DNA of 64,000 bases from Yoonia sp035117555 (GCF_035117555.1 NZ_JAYKPK010000007.1:124001-188000), one strand, 5' to 3'. Shown: positions 35,175 to 44,672, counted from the first letter of the stretch. Notes: generated from the sequence alone by a model not told the origin. A program made the numbers and translations.

Positions 35175-36266
35175 TCATATCTTGCGCGGGACTGATCCCG
35201 GTTTTTGCAGGTCCAGCCCATCCAACATTGTCTGGGCAATATCCTTATAGATGCGGCCTAACGTCCCGTCTGGTTCGCGCGCGACAATCGGTTGTCCCGC
35301 GTCAGACGCAGCCCGCAGCGCCATGGTCAGTGGCACGGCCCCAAGGAATGGCACACCAAGACGCGCCGCTTCGGATTTGGCACCGCCTTCGCCAAAGATC
35401 GCATGGCTATTGCCGCAATCGGGGCAGATGAACTGCGACATATTTTCAATCACGCCAAGGATCGGCACATCGACCTTGCGGAACATCGCAATGCCGCGCC
35501 GCACATCGATCAGCGACAGATCCTGCGGGGTAGAGACGATCACTGCCCCCGCTAGCCGCGTGCCTTGCGCCAAGGCTAATTGCGCATCACCCGTGCCGGG
35601 CGGCATATCGACCAACAACACATCCAGCGCGCCCCATTCCACATCGGCCATCATCTGCGTGATCGCCGACATGACCATCGGGCCGCGCCAGACCATGGCT
35701 GTCTCTGCGTCCACCAAAAGGCCCATCGACATCGCCTTCAGCCCATAAGCCTGCATCGGGCGCAATTTGCGCCCCTCACCCATCCCCGGTTTGCCATGCA
35801 ACCCAAGCAGCGTTGGCAAAGAAGGGCCATAGATATCAGCGTCCAGAACACCAACCCGCAAACCAAGCGCGACAAGCGCCAGTGCCAGATTGACTGTCGT
35901 GGTGGATTTGCCGACCCCGCCCTTGCCAGATGCGACAGCGATCACATGGCTGACGCTGGCCAGCGGGTCGGCTTTCGCAGGTTTCTTGGTGACAAGATTG
36001 GGTGGTGCCCCGCGCTCCGCTGTCAGAACCACGAAGGCAGACGTGACGCCGTCCAACGCCCGCAATCCGGTTTCGACCTGATCGCGCAGCGGGGCGAAAG
36101 CATCGGCTTCATCGGGACTGATCTGGATCGACAGGCTGATCCTGCCGCCAGACTGGCTCAACCCCGCAATACGCCCGGATGCACCCAAGGTCTGACCATC
36201 GGGCAGCATCACACCCGCCAGAACCCCGGATATATCATCATCGAGATTGCGGATGCCTGCGGACAT
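35175..36266 (-). CDS. Mrp/NBP35-type P-loop ATPase, Fe-S cluster carrier
   Basis: A cytoplasmic protein of about 363 residues. An N-terminal MIP18-like domain (about 80 residues) precedes the P-loop domain with deviant Walker A ASGKGGVGKSTT (around 112-123) and GVLDADIYGPSLPTLLG. CPDC in the ICPDCGN segment is the cluster-binding pair. ApbC/Mrp proteins load [4Fe-4S] clusters onto target enzymes. Placed in a formate dehydrogenase operon, it may serve FdhA and FdhB. ATG 36266 is preferred; a GTG three codons upstream lacks a binding site. Confidence 0.9.
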   Translation of the reverse strand: MSAGIRNLDDDISGVLAGVMLPDGQTLGASGRIAGLSQSGGRISLSIQISPDEADAFAPLRDQVETGLRALDGVTSAFVVLTAERGAPPNLVTKKPAKADPLASVSHVIAVASGKGGVGKSTTTVNLALALVALGLRVGVLDADIYGPSLPTLLGLHGKPGMGEGRKLRPMQAYGLKAMSMGLLVDAETAMVWRGPMVMSAITQMMADVEWGALDVLLVDMPPGTGDAQLALAQGTRLAGAVIVSTPQDLSLIDVRRGIAMFRKVDVPILGVIENMSQFICPDCGNSHAIFGEGGAKSEAARLGVPFLGAVPLTMALRAASDAGQPIVAREPDGTLGRIYKDIAQTMLDGLDLQKPGSVPRKI

Positions 36267-36294
36267 ATTTCTCACAAAGGATTTAAGGGCAAGC

Positions 36295-36322
36295 GACCCA
36301 GCCTCGGGAATGAAGCTGGGTC
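36295..36322 (-). other. Intercistronic hairpin between fdhC and mrp
   Basis: GACCCAGC (36295-36302) pairs with GCTGGGTC (36315-36322) around a 12-base loop, in the 80-base gap after the fdhC stop. No clear U run follows on the minus strand. It could lower expression of the downstream mrp, small ORF and cytochrome genes relative to fdhABC. Confidence 0.5.
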
Positions 36323-36346
36323 ACTCATCAAGGGCAAAGCGCCCGA

Positions 36347-37348
36347 CTACTCGGCGGGGGTAGAGATCGGGCTTGTCTTGCCGGATTTCGCCTTCACTTC
36401 ATCGACCCAAAGACCGTGGTGTTCCTTGGCCCAGTTTTCATCGACCTCACCAGTCCCCATCGCATCAAAAGCCCCTTCCATACCGACAGAGCCGATATAG
36501 ATATGCGCCACGATGATTGCCGTCAGGCCAGCCGCGATCAAGGCGTGGATCATCTGATACAATTGCCAATCAGCGGGTGTTGCTGTCATTCCGGGGAACA
36601 ACATCATCACGCCGGTAAATGACAGACCCGCGCCACCAAGGATAACAGACCAGAAGATCACCTTCTGACCAGCGTTGAACTTTTTCGCTGGCGGGTGGAC
36701 GCCCTTTTTCAACAAGCCACCACCTTGCTTGATCCATTCCAGATCAAGCTTGTTCGGGATATTGTCGATCACCCAAAGGATGAAGACCAAGACCAGCGCA
36801 ACCATGAACGGCCAGGCAAGATAATTATGCGCAAGCTTGCCAAAAGCCGTCAGCGTACCAAAAGCGCCTTCGCCAATGATCGGCAAGACCACGGTGCTGC
36901 CCACGATCAAATTCAATCCGGTCAGCGCCAGAATGATGAAAGTTGCGGCCATCGTCCAATGGGCGAAACGGTCAATCGCGCCAAAGCGCAGGATTTTTCG
37001 CCCTGAAAAGCCGGATTCGACGCGAATCCGTCCGCGGATCATGTAGAAAAGGGCCAGCAGAACCACCATTCCGACGACCGCGATAATGGACAGCGTCTGC
37101 ACTGTGCCGCCTTGGAAGGCCGCCCAGGACTTGTTTTCCGGCTTGATCAGATTGCCCGCACTGCGATCAGGGATCGACACACGGCCCGCCACCGCGTTTT
37201 CATCGCCGGTCAAAGCCTCGAACATGGAATCTTCGGTCACCGAATTTGCGGTCGGATTGACCTGCGCCACGGCCACAGGTGCTGCCTGCCCCATAAACAC
37301 CAGAACCGCGATGGCGATCATGAATTGAGAGAGATATCGCATCTTCAT
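36347..37348 (-). CDS. fdhC: Formate dehydrogenase cytochrome b subunit (gamma)
   Basis: A 333-residue membrane subunit that takes electrons from the FeS subunit and passes them to quinone. ATG 37348 is chosen because AAGGAG is just upstream; the signal-like N-terminus MKMRYLSQFMIAIAVLVFMG ends near AVAQ. After a 100-residue periplasmic stretch come a membrane helix (IIAVVGMVVLLALFYMI) and the four-helix cytochrome b core with histidines in FAHWTMAATFIILALTGL, LAHNYLAWPFM, and IVAHIYIGSVG. It lies seven bases after fdhB. The long pre-domain is usual for FdhC/FdoI-like proteins of proteobacteria. Confidence 0.9.
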   Translation of the reverse strand: MKMRYLSQFMIAIAVLVFMGQAAPVAVAQVNPTANSVTEDSMFEALTGDENAVAGRVSIPDRSAGNLIKPENKSWAAFQGGTVQTLSIIAVVGMVVLLALFYMIRGRIRVESGFSGRKILRFGAIDRFAHWTMAATFIILALTGLNLIVGSTVVLPIIGEGAFGTLTAFGKLAHNYLAWPFMVALVLVFILWVIDNIPNKLDLEWIKQGGGLLKKGVHPPAKKFNAGQKVIFWSVILGGAGLSFTGVMMLFPGMTATPADWQLYQMIHALIAAGLTAIIVAHIYIGSVGMEGAFDAMGTGEVDENWAKEHHGLWVDEVKAKSGKTSPISTPAE

Positions 37349-37355
37349 GTTCTCC

Positions 37356-37952
37356 TTACACCGTAACCGTTTCGCCGTAGGCCGTGCGCCAGCCCCAGGC
37401 ACCCGATCCATAGCCACGGGTCACAACCCGTTCGCGATAGATATCGGCGATGATGTCACCATCCCCGGCCAACAGCGCCTTGGTCGAACACATTTCCGCA
37501 CAAAGCGGCAGCTTGCCTTCGGCCAGACGGTTGGCACCGTATTTGACATATTCGGCCTGCGACATGTCTGGCTCTGGACCACCCGAACAATAGGTGCATT
37601 TGTCCATCTTGCCGCGTGTGCCGAAATTCGCAGTTTGCGGATATTGCGGCGCACCAAAAGGGCAAGCGTAGCTACAATAGCCACAGCCGATGCAGGTGTC
37701 CTTGTTATGCAGCACAACAGCATCGTCAGTGGTGTAGAAACAATCCACCGGACAGACCGCAGCGCAAGGCGCATCGGTGCAATGCATACAGGCCATCGAG
37801 ACCGACCGTTCACCCGGCAGACCGTCATTGAGCGTGACAACCCGGCGGCGGTTGATGCCCCACGGCACTTCATGCTCGTTTTTGCAGGCGGTAACGCAGG
37901 CGTTGCATTCGATGCAGCGATCCGCGTCACAAAGGAATTTCATGCGTGCCAT
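37356..37952 (-). CDS. fdhB: Formate dehydrogenase iron-sulfur subunit (beta)
   Basis: A 198-residue ferredoxin-like subunit carrying four [4Fe-4S] clusters. Cysteine groups are CIECNACVTACKNE (14-25 region), CMHCTDAPCAAVCPVDC, CIGCGYCSYACPFGAP and CTYC plus a later C in AEMCSTKALLAGD. It bridges the catalytic FdhA and the heme subunit. It is shorter than E. coli FdnH because it lacks the C-terminal membrane helix, as in Wolinella-type enzymes. GGGAGGA stands upstream of its ATG, 14 bases after the fdhA stop. Confidence 0.93.
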   Translation of the reverse strand: MARMKFLCDADRCIECNACVTACKNEHEVPWGINRRRVVTLNDGLPGERSVSMACMHCTDAPCAAVCPVDCFYTTDDAVVLHNKDTCIGCGYCSYACPFGAPQYPQTANFGTRGKMDKCTYCSGGPEPDMSQAEYVKYGANRLAEGKLPLCAEMCSTKALLAGDGDIIADIYRERVVTRGYGSGAWGWRTAYGETVTV

Positions 37953-37966
37953 TTATAAATCCTCCC

Positions 37967-40936
37967 TTATGCCGCAGCAATTTGGCAAAGCGTAACCTTG
38001 CCTTCATGCATGCCGGTCACCGGGTCATAGCCGTAGCTGGTGATAACATTGACGGATTCGCCCAGAACAATCGGGTCAGTCCCGGCAGGGTAATTGCCGC
38101 GCTGATCTTCACCCTGGAACCAGCCTGCGAAGTGGAAGGGCATGAAGGCCAGACCAGAGTTGACCCGTTCGGTCACCAAAGCCTTGACCCGCGCTTTGGA
38201 CTCGTTCTCAGGCCCATAGACCCAGACCCAACCGCCATCGACGATACCGCGTGCGGATGCGTCGGCCGGGTTGATCTCGACGAACATATCCTGCTGCAAT
38301 TCAGCGAGCCATGGGTTCGACCGGGTTTCTTCACCGCCACCTTCATATTCGACCAACCGACCCGAGGTCAGGATGATCGGGAAATCCTGTGCGAGGTTAC
38401 GATCCACAGCACTCTGCTGCACGGATCTGCCGATATTGGGCATCCGCTGCTGACGACCGTCTTCATTCGTCGGATATTCCGCCACCAGTTCCGGACGGCC
38501 CGAATAGATCGGTTCGCGGTGAACCGGGATCGGGTCCGGCAGGTTCCATGCGATGGCACGGGCCTTGCCGTTGCCATAAGGCACACAGCCATGTTCAATC
38601 GCGACGCGCTGGATGCCGCCCGACAGGTCGATGGACCAGCTCACGCCATTGATCATCTCTTCATCGCCGCCACCGATCTCTTCGATCACGGCCAGTTCCT
38701 GTGCGGTCAGGTCGCTGTCCCAACCAAGTTCGCGCAACATGCCCATGGTGAATTCGGGATAGCCATCCTCGATCTCAGACCCGGGGTTCCAGCTGCCTTC
38801 GGCCAACAAAGTCTCGCCATCACGTTCCAGCCCGAAACGGGGACGGAACGCGCCGCCACCCTCCATCACCGGGATATTGGTGTTGTAAAGGATGTGGCTG
38901 CCAGGATGCCGGAACTCCGGCGTCCCCCAGCAAGGCCAAGGCAGGCCGTAGAAATCGCCTGCGATCTCGGCAGGGGCATCCGGTCTGGCTTTCAGAGTGA
39001 CCAGATCGAAATACTCCTGATTGGCCATATGCGCCTTGAGCCGTTCCGGGCTTTGGCCGGTGTAACCGACAGACCAGCCACCACGGTTGATTTCGCGCAA
39101 GATCGACTCCGGTGTCGGTTCCATCCCGAACTTGCCTTCGACGAGCTCGAAATTCTTGCACATCTCATCAGCAAAACCGAGCCGCTGCGACAGAGCATAC
39201 ATCACTGCATAATCATTGTCGGATTCGAAAATCGGATCGACGATCTTCTCGCCCCACTGAACCGAACGGTTGGATGCAGTGCGCGAGCCGGAACATTCAA
39301 ACTGCGTGCAGATCGGCAGCAGATAGGTGTTGTCGGTGCGAGAATGCAGTGCGGCAAAGGTCGTCGGATGCGGGTCGGCCACAACCAGCAGATCCAGCGC
39401 ATCCATGCCGCGACGGGCATCCTGCATCCGGGGCACGGTATTGCCGCCGTGACCGAAGACGATCATCGCCTTGATGTTGTCCTTCTGGTCAACTTCTTCG
39501 CTGTCCATCGTGACCGCGTCGAACCAACGGGTCGAGGTGATGCCCGGAATGGTCATGTTATCCTCGGCCGTGCGCGCATCGCGCCCGCCTTTGGACGGCA
39601 CGTCATCAAAGCGTGTGATGAAATATTCGTAAGGCACGTCCCAGACGCGCGCCCAATGCTGCCACGCGCCAGCACCAAGGCCGTAGTAGCAAGGCAAGTT
39701 ACCGACATCGAGACCGAAATCCGTCGCACCCTGCACGTTGCAATGGCCACGGAAAATATTCGCCCCATTGCCCTCAGACCCGACATTGCCTGTCGCCAGC
39801 AGCAGGATGTTATAGGCCCGCACGTTTGCGGTGCCGACGGTGTGCTGCGTGCCACCCATGCACCAGATAAAGGTCGAAGGGCGTTCCTTGGCAAAAGTCT
39901 CGGCCGCACGTCGCAATGTGGCGCCGTCGATACCAGAGATTTTTTCGACAACCTCGGGCGTATAGGCGCGCACGACTTCGCGAACCTGATCCATCCCGTA
40001 AACGCGCTGTGACAGATATTCAGTATCTTCCCAGCCGTTTTCAAAGATGTGGTAAAGCATCCCGTTGATCACGGCGATATCGGTGCCGGGGCGGAACCGG
40101 ATATATTCCGTCGCATGGGCCGCTGTGCGGGTAAAGCGCGGGTCAAGCACGATGACATTCGCGCGCTGCGTTTCCTTGCCGGTCAGGATATGCTGCATCG
40201 ACACCGGATGCGCCTCTGCCGCGTTAGACCCCATGAAGATCACGGTTTTCGAATTGCGGATGTCGTTATAGCTATTGGTCATCGCGCCATAGCCCCAGGT
40301 GTTCGCAACACCTGCAACTGTGGTCGAGTGACAAATCCGTGCCTGATGGTCGACGTTATTGGTGCCCCAGAAGGCCGCGAGCTTGCGGAACAGATAAGAC
40401 CCTTCATTGCTGAACTTGGCCGACCCGAGCAGATAGACCGAATCCGCGCCAGAGGTCTGACGGATCTCGCCCATCTTTTCGGCGATTTCATCCAGCGCCT
40501 GCTCCCAGCTGATGCGCTGCCATTCGCCGCCGACCTTTTTCATCGGATATTTCAGGCGACGGTCACCATGCACAACCTCACGCACCGATGCACCCTTGGC
40601 GCAATGCGTGCCGCGGTTGATCGGGCTGTTATAGGCAGGCTCCTGCCCGACCCAGACGCCGTTCTGCACTTCGGCAATCACCGAACAGCCCACAGAACAA
40701 TGGGTGCACATGTTCTTCTTGATCTCGATCGGTTGCGCGTTGTCGGTGAAACCTTCAGCAGCGACCCGCTGCGTCAGGCCGGACCCGACCGTGGCGATTA
40801 CGGCCAGACCACCGATGCTCATCCCCGATGCGCGCAGAAAGCTGCGGCGATCCAGTGGTTTGGCAGCAACCCCTGCGGCCATTTGCGACAGACGACCGGT
40901 CGATGTCGCCTCACGTGTTCTGCGTTTGACCAGCAT
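37967..40936 (-). CDS. fdhA: Formate dehydrogenase catalytic subunit (Mo/W-bisMGD)
   Basis: A 989-residue molybdopterin oxidoreductase that oxidises formate to CO2 in the periplasm. The Tat signal DRRSFLRASG (29-38) and N-terminal [4Fe-4S] cysteines C77, C80, C84 and C112 are present. The metal ligand is Cys202 in ARICHSTTVAGV, where E. coli FdnG has selenocysteine, and the adjoining His203 is conserved. No in-frame TGA is involved. GGGGGAG precedes the ATG, which overlaps the small Tat gene stop. The nearby tupBCA tungstate transporter suggests that tungsten may be the metal. Confidence 0.95.
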   Translation of the reverse strand: MLVKRRTREATSTGRLSQMAAGVAAKPLDRRSFLRASGMSIGGLAVIATVGSGLTQRVAAEGFTDNAQPIEIKKNMCTHCSVGCSVIAEVQNGVWVGQEPAYNSPINRGTHCAKGASVREVVHGDRRLKYPMKKVGGEWQRISWEQALDEIAEKMGEIRQTSGADSVYLLGSAKFSNEGSYLFRKLAAFWGTNNVDHQARICHSTTVAGVANTWGYGAMTNSYNDIRNSKTVIFMGSNAAEAHPVSMQHILTGKETQRANVIVLDPRFTRTAAHATEYIRFRPGTDIAVINGMLYHIFENGWEDTEYLSQRVYGMDQVREVVRAYTPEVVEKISGIDGATLRRAAETFAKERPSTFIWCMGGTQHTVGTANVRAYNILLLATGNVGSEGNGANIFRGHCNVQGATDFGLDVGNLPCYYGLGAGAWQHWARVWDVPYEYFITRFDDVPSKGGRDARTAEDNMTIPGITSTRWFDAVTMDSEEVDQKDNIKAMIVFGHGGNTVPRMQDARRGMDALDLLVVADPHPTTFAALHSRTDNTYLLPICTQFECSGSRTASNRSVQWGEKIVDPIFESDNDYAVMYALSQRLGFADEMCKNFELVEGKFGMEPTPESILREINRGGWSVGYTGQSPERLKAHMANQEYFDLVTLKARPDAPAEIAGDFYGLPWPCWGTPEFRHPGSHILYNTNIPVMEGGGAFRPRFGLERDGETLLAEGSWNPGSEIEDGYPEFTMGMLRELGWDSDLTAQELAVIEEIGGGDEEMINGVSWSIDLSGGIQRVAIEHGCVPYGNGKARAIAWNLPDPIPVHREPIYSGRPELVAEYPTNEDGRQQRMPNIGRSVQQSAVDRNLAQDFPIILTSGRLVEYEGGGEETRSNPWLAELQQDMFVEINPADASARGIVDGGWVWVYGPENESKARVKALVTERVNSGLAFMPFHFAGWFQGEDQRGNYPAGTDPIVLGESVNVITSYGYDPVTGMHEGKVTLCQIAAA

Positions 40937-41148
40937 CAGTTGTCTCCCCCGTTATAGTAACGATTGGTGCGGTAATAGGTCGCGACATGCTCCGTCTCCT
41001 GATACCGCGCCTTTGTGCGCTCATCCCCGGTTTGCTGCGCCATGACCGGGCGCGCCCCGCCTGCCGTCAAGGCAGCGGCAGAAGCACCCGTCGCCGCAAC
41101 GCCGAAAAATGCCCGGCGGCTCATTGGATCGTGTTTGTCTTTTGTCAT
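40936..41148 (-). CDS. Small Tat-signal protein of the formate dehydrogenase operon
   Basis: A 70-residue protein beginning MTKDKHDPMSRRAFFG, a twin-arginine signal with a hydrophobic Ala-rich stretch ending at PVMAQQ, leaving about 30 polar residues with several tyrosines. ATG 41148 has GGAG-like bases upstream (AGGGAGAAGCAG). Its TGA overlaps the fdhA ATG by one base (TGATG). Such small Tat proteins regularly precede fdhA in proteobacterial clusters, and their role is unknown; one idea is help with co-export or assembly of FdhA. Confidence 0.75.
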   Translation of the reverse strand: MTKDKHDPMSRRAFFGVAATGASAAALTAGGARPVMAQQTGDERTKARYQETEHVATYYRTNRYYNGGDN

Positions 41149-41206
41149 CTGCTTCTCCCTCGTGGCGGACCTGACAAGCTGGCTGGCTTGACGGCGTAAA
41201 ATCTTA

Positions 41207-41812
41207 CTAGGCAGCAAGCGCGAACGCGCGGGCCTCGATATCTGTCAGTAACCGGCCAATCTCGGCCAGCGGTCGGTAAAACTTTGCACTTGGCGCAATC
41301 GCAAGATCATCAAAAAATTGCGCGGCCCAAGGGGCGATGTGGCGATTGAAAAACGCCGCCTGCATGTCAGGGCTTGTCGCGATCTCGCCTGCGATCATAT
41401 CGGCCATCACATCCAGCAAAAGCGCGATGTGATCTTCGGGTTCATGCCGCCCTTTGGCGCGCGCGACACCCAGCCGCGACAAATCATCACGCAACACCGC
41501 CAATGGCCGTTCATTCAGAAACCCGGTTAGGTAAAAACTGGCATAGGGCAGCAATTCGCCACGCCCGACACCGATGAACAGCTCAAAAAATTCGCGCTCG
41601 ACAAGTTTCGGGTCAGCGGTTTTCGCAGCTTCGGCCAGCGCGGTGAAGGCTTGACCCAAAGGCGTCTGATCGCCCTGCAACAGCGCGATGTTGTCCAACA
41701 ATGTCTGATCTGGACTGGACGACAACATGCGCGCCAAAAAGCGATATTGTTCGCTCCTTGCGGCCTCGAGAGGATCAATGGCTCGCCCGGTGATGGGCTG
41801 GCTATCCGTCAT
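41207..41812 (-). CDS. TorD/DmsD-family chaperone for formate dehydrogenase
   Basis: A cytoplasmic all-helical chaperone of about 201 residues. Typical TorD features are the N-terminal EQYRFLARMLSSSPDQTLL, the ELFIGVGRGELLPYASFYLTGFLNERPL core and EPEDHIALLLDVMADMI (the E-P-x-D-H motif). These chaperones bind the Tat signal of molybdoenzymes until the cofactor is inserted. ATG 41812 is preferred, with GTG 41827 possible. It lies next to the Tat-bearing small protein and fdhA, its probable clients. Confidence 0.88.
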   Translation of the reverse strand: MTDSQPITGRAIDPLEAARSEQYRFLARMLSSSPDQTLLDNIALLQGDQTPLGQAFTALAEAAKTADPKLVEREFFELFIGVGRGELLPYASFYLTGFLNERPLAVLRDDLSRLGVARAKGRHEPEDHIALLLDVMADMIAGEIATSPDMQAAFFNRHIAPWAAQFFDDLAIAPSAKFYRPLAEIGRLLTDIEARAFALAA

Positions 41813-41952
41813 GTTGCTTAGTTCCACTTCCCTTGCGGTAAGAAAATATTACCACTGGCCAGAGTATTAAACAGACAGAACGTGACTGTCCAGATTGTTC
41901 AGCAGATTTGCGATCAAGATTTACCACCTGCTGCGGCTAGTGTCGCATCAAA

Positions 41953-42600
41953 CTAGCTGGGCAAGGCCCCGCCATGCCGCCTGCGCAAAAGCGGCAATTC
42001 AGCTTCGGAATCAGATGCTTCCGCCGGCGCCTGCGCTGACGCTGCGTCAGCCTTCGTGGTGATGTGATCACCTGCGACCTTGGGCTGACCCTCCACCGCA
42101 CCCGCCTGCTGCACTGCAACATCCGCGGCGGATTCCGGCGCGATTTCACCCGCATCGGCCACTGTTTCAAGCGCCTGCGCAGTTTCTGCATCGCGGCGTG
42201 GCGCGAAAAGTTCGCGCAGCATTTGTGCCGCCCGTTCGGGTGATGGGGCCGCCCCATCGCCCGGCACACCGCCCGGCGTGTTCCAGTCCCAGGCGTAATC
42301 CACGGCCGGGTCCTTGTGATCCCTGATCCCCGGCACAAGCATCCATTTGCGGCGCAAGGCCGCATTGCGCAGCGCCTGCGGCACGCCCTTTTGCAAAAAG
42401 ACGCGAATATCGGTCTGTGGCGTCAGATCATCCAGCGCGGGGAGTGCGGCGATATCTTCATCGCTAAGTGATTCTTCCACGACCTCCGGTTCGGGGGCAG
42501 TTGCGACTTCATCAACAGGCTCCTCCGTGACCGGCTGCGCACGCTTGTTGCGTGACCAGCGGCCAAGAAAGGATGTGTCATCGTCACTCGGTCTTGGCAT
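41953..42600 (-). CDS. DUF3306 protein
   Basis: A 215-residue protein of the uncharacterised DUF3306 family, recognised by its SFLGRWSRNKR N-terminus, the PALDDLTPQTDIRVFLQKGVP segment and ALRKAALRRKWML-like region (here ALRNAALRRKWMLVPGI), followed by DPAVDYAWDWN. The C-terminal 80 residues are Ala/Glu-rich and low in complexity. It is cytoplasmic and without membrane segments. It starts three bases after the DUF3305 gene. Both families occur almost only in formate dehydrogenase clusters, so a maturation or assembly role is inferred. Confidence 0.82.
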   Translation of the reverse strand: MPRPSDDDTSFLGRWSRNKRAQPVTEEPVDEVATAPEPEVVEESLSDEDIAALPALDDLTPQTDIRVFLQKGVPQALRNAALRRKWMLVPGIRDHKDPAVDYAWDWNTPGGVPGDGAAPSPERAAQMLRELFAPRRDAETAQALETVADAGEIAPESAADVAVQQAGAVEGQPKVAGDHITTKADAASAQAPAEASDSEAELPLLRRRHGGALPS

Positions 42601-42603
42601 GGC

Positions 42604-43134
42604 TCACCTCTTGCGCGGGTTATGCGCCCATTTGTCTTCATCTTGCAGAACACGCGGGGCACGTGGCGGCGGGGCATTGGGGTCGATCACATGGCGTTTG
42701 CGTTTCTTGAACGGAATATCGACGTGATATTTGGCAATGAATTCCGCAATCTGCGTCTCGATCACCGCAGGCATTGGCACCGGCTCGACGAACAGATCCA
42801 GATCAGAGGCATAGCCTTCGCCCTCATAAGGGTCCGCCGTCACATTCACGATCTCGGCAGTCTTGGGGTTCTGGCCCCGCAAAGCGACCCAAAGAGCCGG
42901 ACGCCCAGAAGCCAGATTATCCTGATGGTGCAGCGTATCACCGGAATAAAGCACCAGATCGCGCCCGCCCAGATACCACGTCTCGACCCCGTTTTCGGCA
43001 TAGAGCAAAGTATTGGGTGCCGCGTCAGGCTCTTGCGGCAGCACCGAACAGGGCCGCAATTCACCAGCGCCCCATTTGGTGACCGCAGGCCGCCGGATCG
43101 CCAGAACAGAGATGCGCAGGGTTTTTACAGGCAT
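42604..43134 (-). CDS. DUF3305 protein
   Basis: A 176-residue soluble protein of family DUF3305. The N-terminus (ISVLAIRRPAVTKWG) and middle (GGRDLVLYSGDTLHHQDNLASGRPALWVALR) are the conserved parts, and the C-terminus is rich in Lys/Arg/Pro. No cofactor motif is visible. It lies between the DUF6352 and DUF3306 genes with gaps of nine and three bases, a tight operon. Function unknown; constant pairing with DUF3306 in formate dehydrogenase clusters suggests that they act together. Confidence 0.82.
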   Translation of the reverse strand: MPVKTLRISVLAIRRPAVTKWGAGELRPCSVLPQEPDAAPNTLLYAENGVETWYLGGRDLVLYSGDTLHHQDNLASGRPALWVALRGQNPKTAEIVNVTADPYEGEGYASDLDLFVEPVPMPAVIETQIAEFIAKYHVDIPFKKRKRHVIDPNAPPPRAPRVLQDEDKWAHNPRKR

Positions 43135-43143
43135 TGTCTTCCC

Positions 43144-44127
43144 TCAGTTCAACGCGGCAAGCGGCAGGCCTGTCAGCAGGTTCTGCGGTTTGATCCGCAC
43201 TGCCCCATCGGCCCCCAGCCCCAGAAACAACCAAATCGGCTGGCCGCGCATATCAGGGGCCACGCGGGCCTGATCCGCGATATCAAGCCGGAACAGCCCG
43301 ACCAATGTAGCAGGCATCGGCTGATTGTTCCACAAGGCGTTGCCAATCGCGGTACCAGCCTGATCCAGCCCCACGAACCACCGCAGATCGATATTCTCCG
43401 CGCTGGTCTGCGCCGTGACCGTGCAATCCAGCCCGAGCATATGCCGCAGAAAGGCGGCAATCGCCTCGGCCATGCCCGCCCGCGCCGATGCATCGCCGCC
43501 GAAGTTCAGCACCATCGTATGCGCATCCGACCGCGACCAATAGGTCCAGTCATTGCTGTCGCTTAAAACATCCAGCCCGTCGATCCCGCCCGACAGCATC
43601 GCCGTCAGAGGTGAGCTGTGCATTTCCTGTTCCAGCAATTGCACCAATTCCTCATCCGCCAGAAACAGATTGTCGTCCTGAATATGGCTGCGCTGCGGGC
43701 GAAAGAAACATTCCGCCGCGCGCAGGATTTGCGGATCGGTGCAGCCATCCAGCGCATTGCGCAGGATCAACTGCACAAGCTGCGACATGAAAACGACAGG
43801 GATGATCACACCGTCCTGCACGATCTTTGCATAGCCTTCCTCCACCGTGCCAGCAGCAATCAGCCGGTCGCGCAGGGCCAGAAGAAAGCGCCAGTTTTCC
43901 TGCGCATCCGCGTCTTGCAGCGCGATCAGTTCGATCTGGGACACTTTCGCGCGGGGATGATCCATCAACCGTTTATGCAGGGCACGCTCAGCCGCGCAAG
44001 CCTCTGGCGGCGGCAAGACCTCTGGCCGGGCGAGCCAAGCGAGGATCAGTTCATCCGTGACGATCATGCGCCCTGCATTGTCCAGACGGGTCAGATGATG
44101 GCCCGAGGCGACCCAGAATTCAGGCAT
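43144..44127 (-). CDS. DUF6352-like protein of the formate dehydrogenase cluster
   Basis: A 327-residue soluble protein beginning MPEFWVASGHHLTRLD. I recall this type, with its FWVSSGHHLL-like start, as DUF6352 from formate dehydrogenase clusters, but the exact family number is from memory. There are only three cysteines and no signal peptide or membrane segment. The middle part (FFRPQRSHIQDDNLFLADEELVQLLEQE) is well ordered. Its ATG overlaps the stop of the upstream gene by one base. Role unknown. Confidence 0.7.
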   Translation of the reverse strand: MPEFWVASGHHLTRLDNAGRMIVTDELILAWLARPEVLPPPEACAAERALHKRLMDHPRAKVSQIELIALQDADAQENWRFLLALRDRLIAAGTVEEGYAKIVQDGVIIPVVFMSQLVQLILRNALDGCTDPQILRAAECFFRPQRSHIQDDNLFLADEELVQLLEQEMHSSPLTAMLSGGIDGLDVLSDSNDWTYWSRSDAHTMVLNFGGDASARAGMAEAIAAFLRHMLGLDCTVTAQTSAENIDLRWFVGLDQAGTAIGNALWNNQPMPATLVGLFRLDIADQARVAPDMRGQPIWLFLGLGADGAVRIKPQNLLTGLPLAALN

Positions 44128-44672
44128 CAGGATTGTCCTCTTAAATCAAAGATATCCACGTGATCTTCGTCTTCCTCGAAAAACTGAAAGGCACGGTCAT
44201 GCCCTTGCAGATGCGACCCGGAAAAGGCGGTTTCATCACGTGGTTTGAGCGTGCGGAACTGCTCACGGATATCGCCCGCGTCATGTTTGCGGTGCAGCGC
44301 AATCAACGTGTTCACCGGATGATCGCGGCACAAGCTTTCGGCCAAGGCGACCTCTTCTTCGGCGGCGGGCTGTGCTGCCTCCAGCGACGGCGCGCTCAGA
44401 TGCGTGACCAATTGCTGCGCCAATATCGCGATCATCTCTTCGCGTTCCTCGGGCCGCGCTTCTTGCACCGTCACCAGCGTCGAATGGCCGAAGCTGTCCA
44501 CCCCAAGAAAGCCGGAGCGGAAGGCAATCGCCTCTTTGCGGGTCAGATCATCCGGGCTGCGCCCCCAGAACAGGAATGTGCCCGGCACGGCCCATTCCCC
44601 GGGGCTGGCCGCAAGGCTGAACACCACCATATCGGATGCATCAAGCTGAATGGTCCGCGGCAGGCGGATCAC
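44127..44672 (-). CDS. DUF6505-like protein of the formate dehydrogenase cluster
   Basis: A 181-residue soluble protein. GTG 44672 is chosen because AAGGGG lies eight bases upstream and it overlaps the previous gene stop as GTGA; a TTG 27 bases earlier is the alternative. The sequence IQLDASDMVVFSLAASPGEWAVPGTFLFWG near the start is what I associate with DUF6505; the number is from memory. No motif gives a function. It is locked by overlaps between the ligase-like gene and the DUF6352-like gene. Confidence 0.68.
   Translation of the reverse strand: MIRLPRTIQLDASDMVVFSLAASPGEWAVPGTFLFWGRSPDDLTRKEAIAFRSGFLGVDSFGHSTLVTVQEARPEEREEMIAILAQQLVTHLSAPSLEAAQPAAEEEVALAESLCRDHPVNTLIALHRKHDAGDIREQFRTLKPRDETAFSGSHLQGHDRAFQFFEEDEDHVDIFDLRGQS

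Noticed and set aside
37946..40012. Very long plus-strand open frame opposite fdhA (688 codons)
   Set aside because: It is antisense to an unmistakable formate dehydrogenase subunit. GC-rich codon use on the real strand leaves the opposite frame open, and the translated sequence has no family features.
37967..40936. Selenocysteine in FdhA
   Set aside because: The metal-ligand position (residue 202) is encoded by a normal Cys codon, and the frame has no internal TGA.
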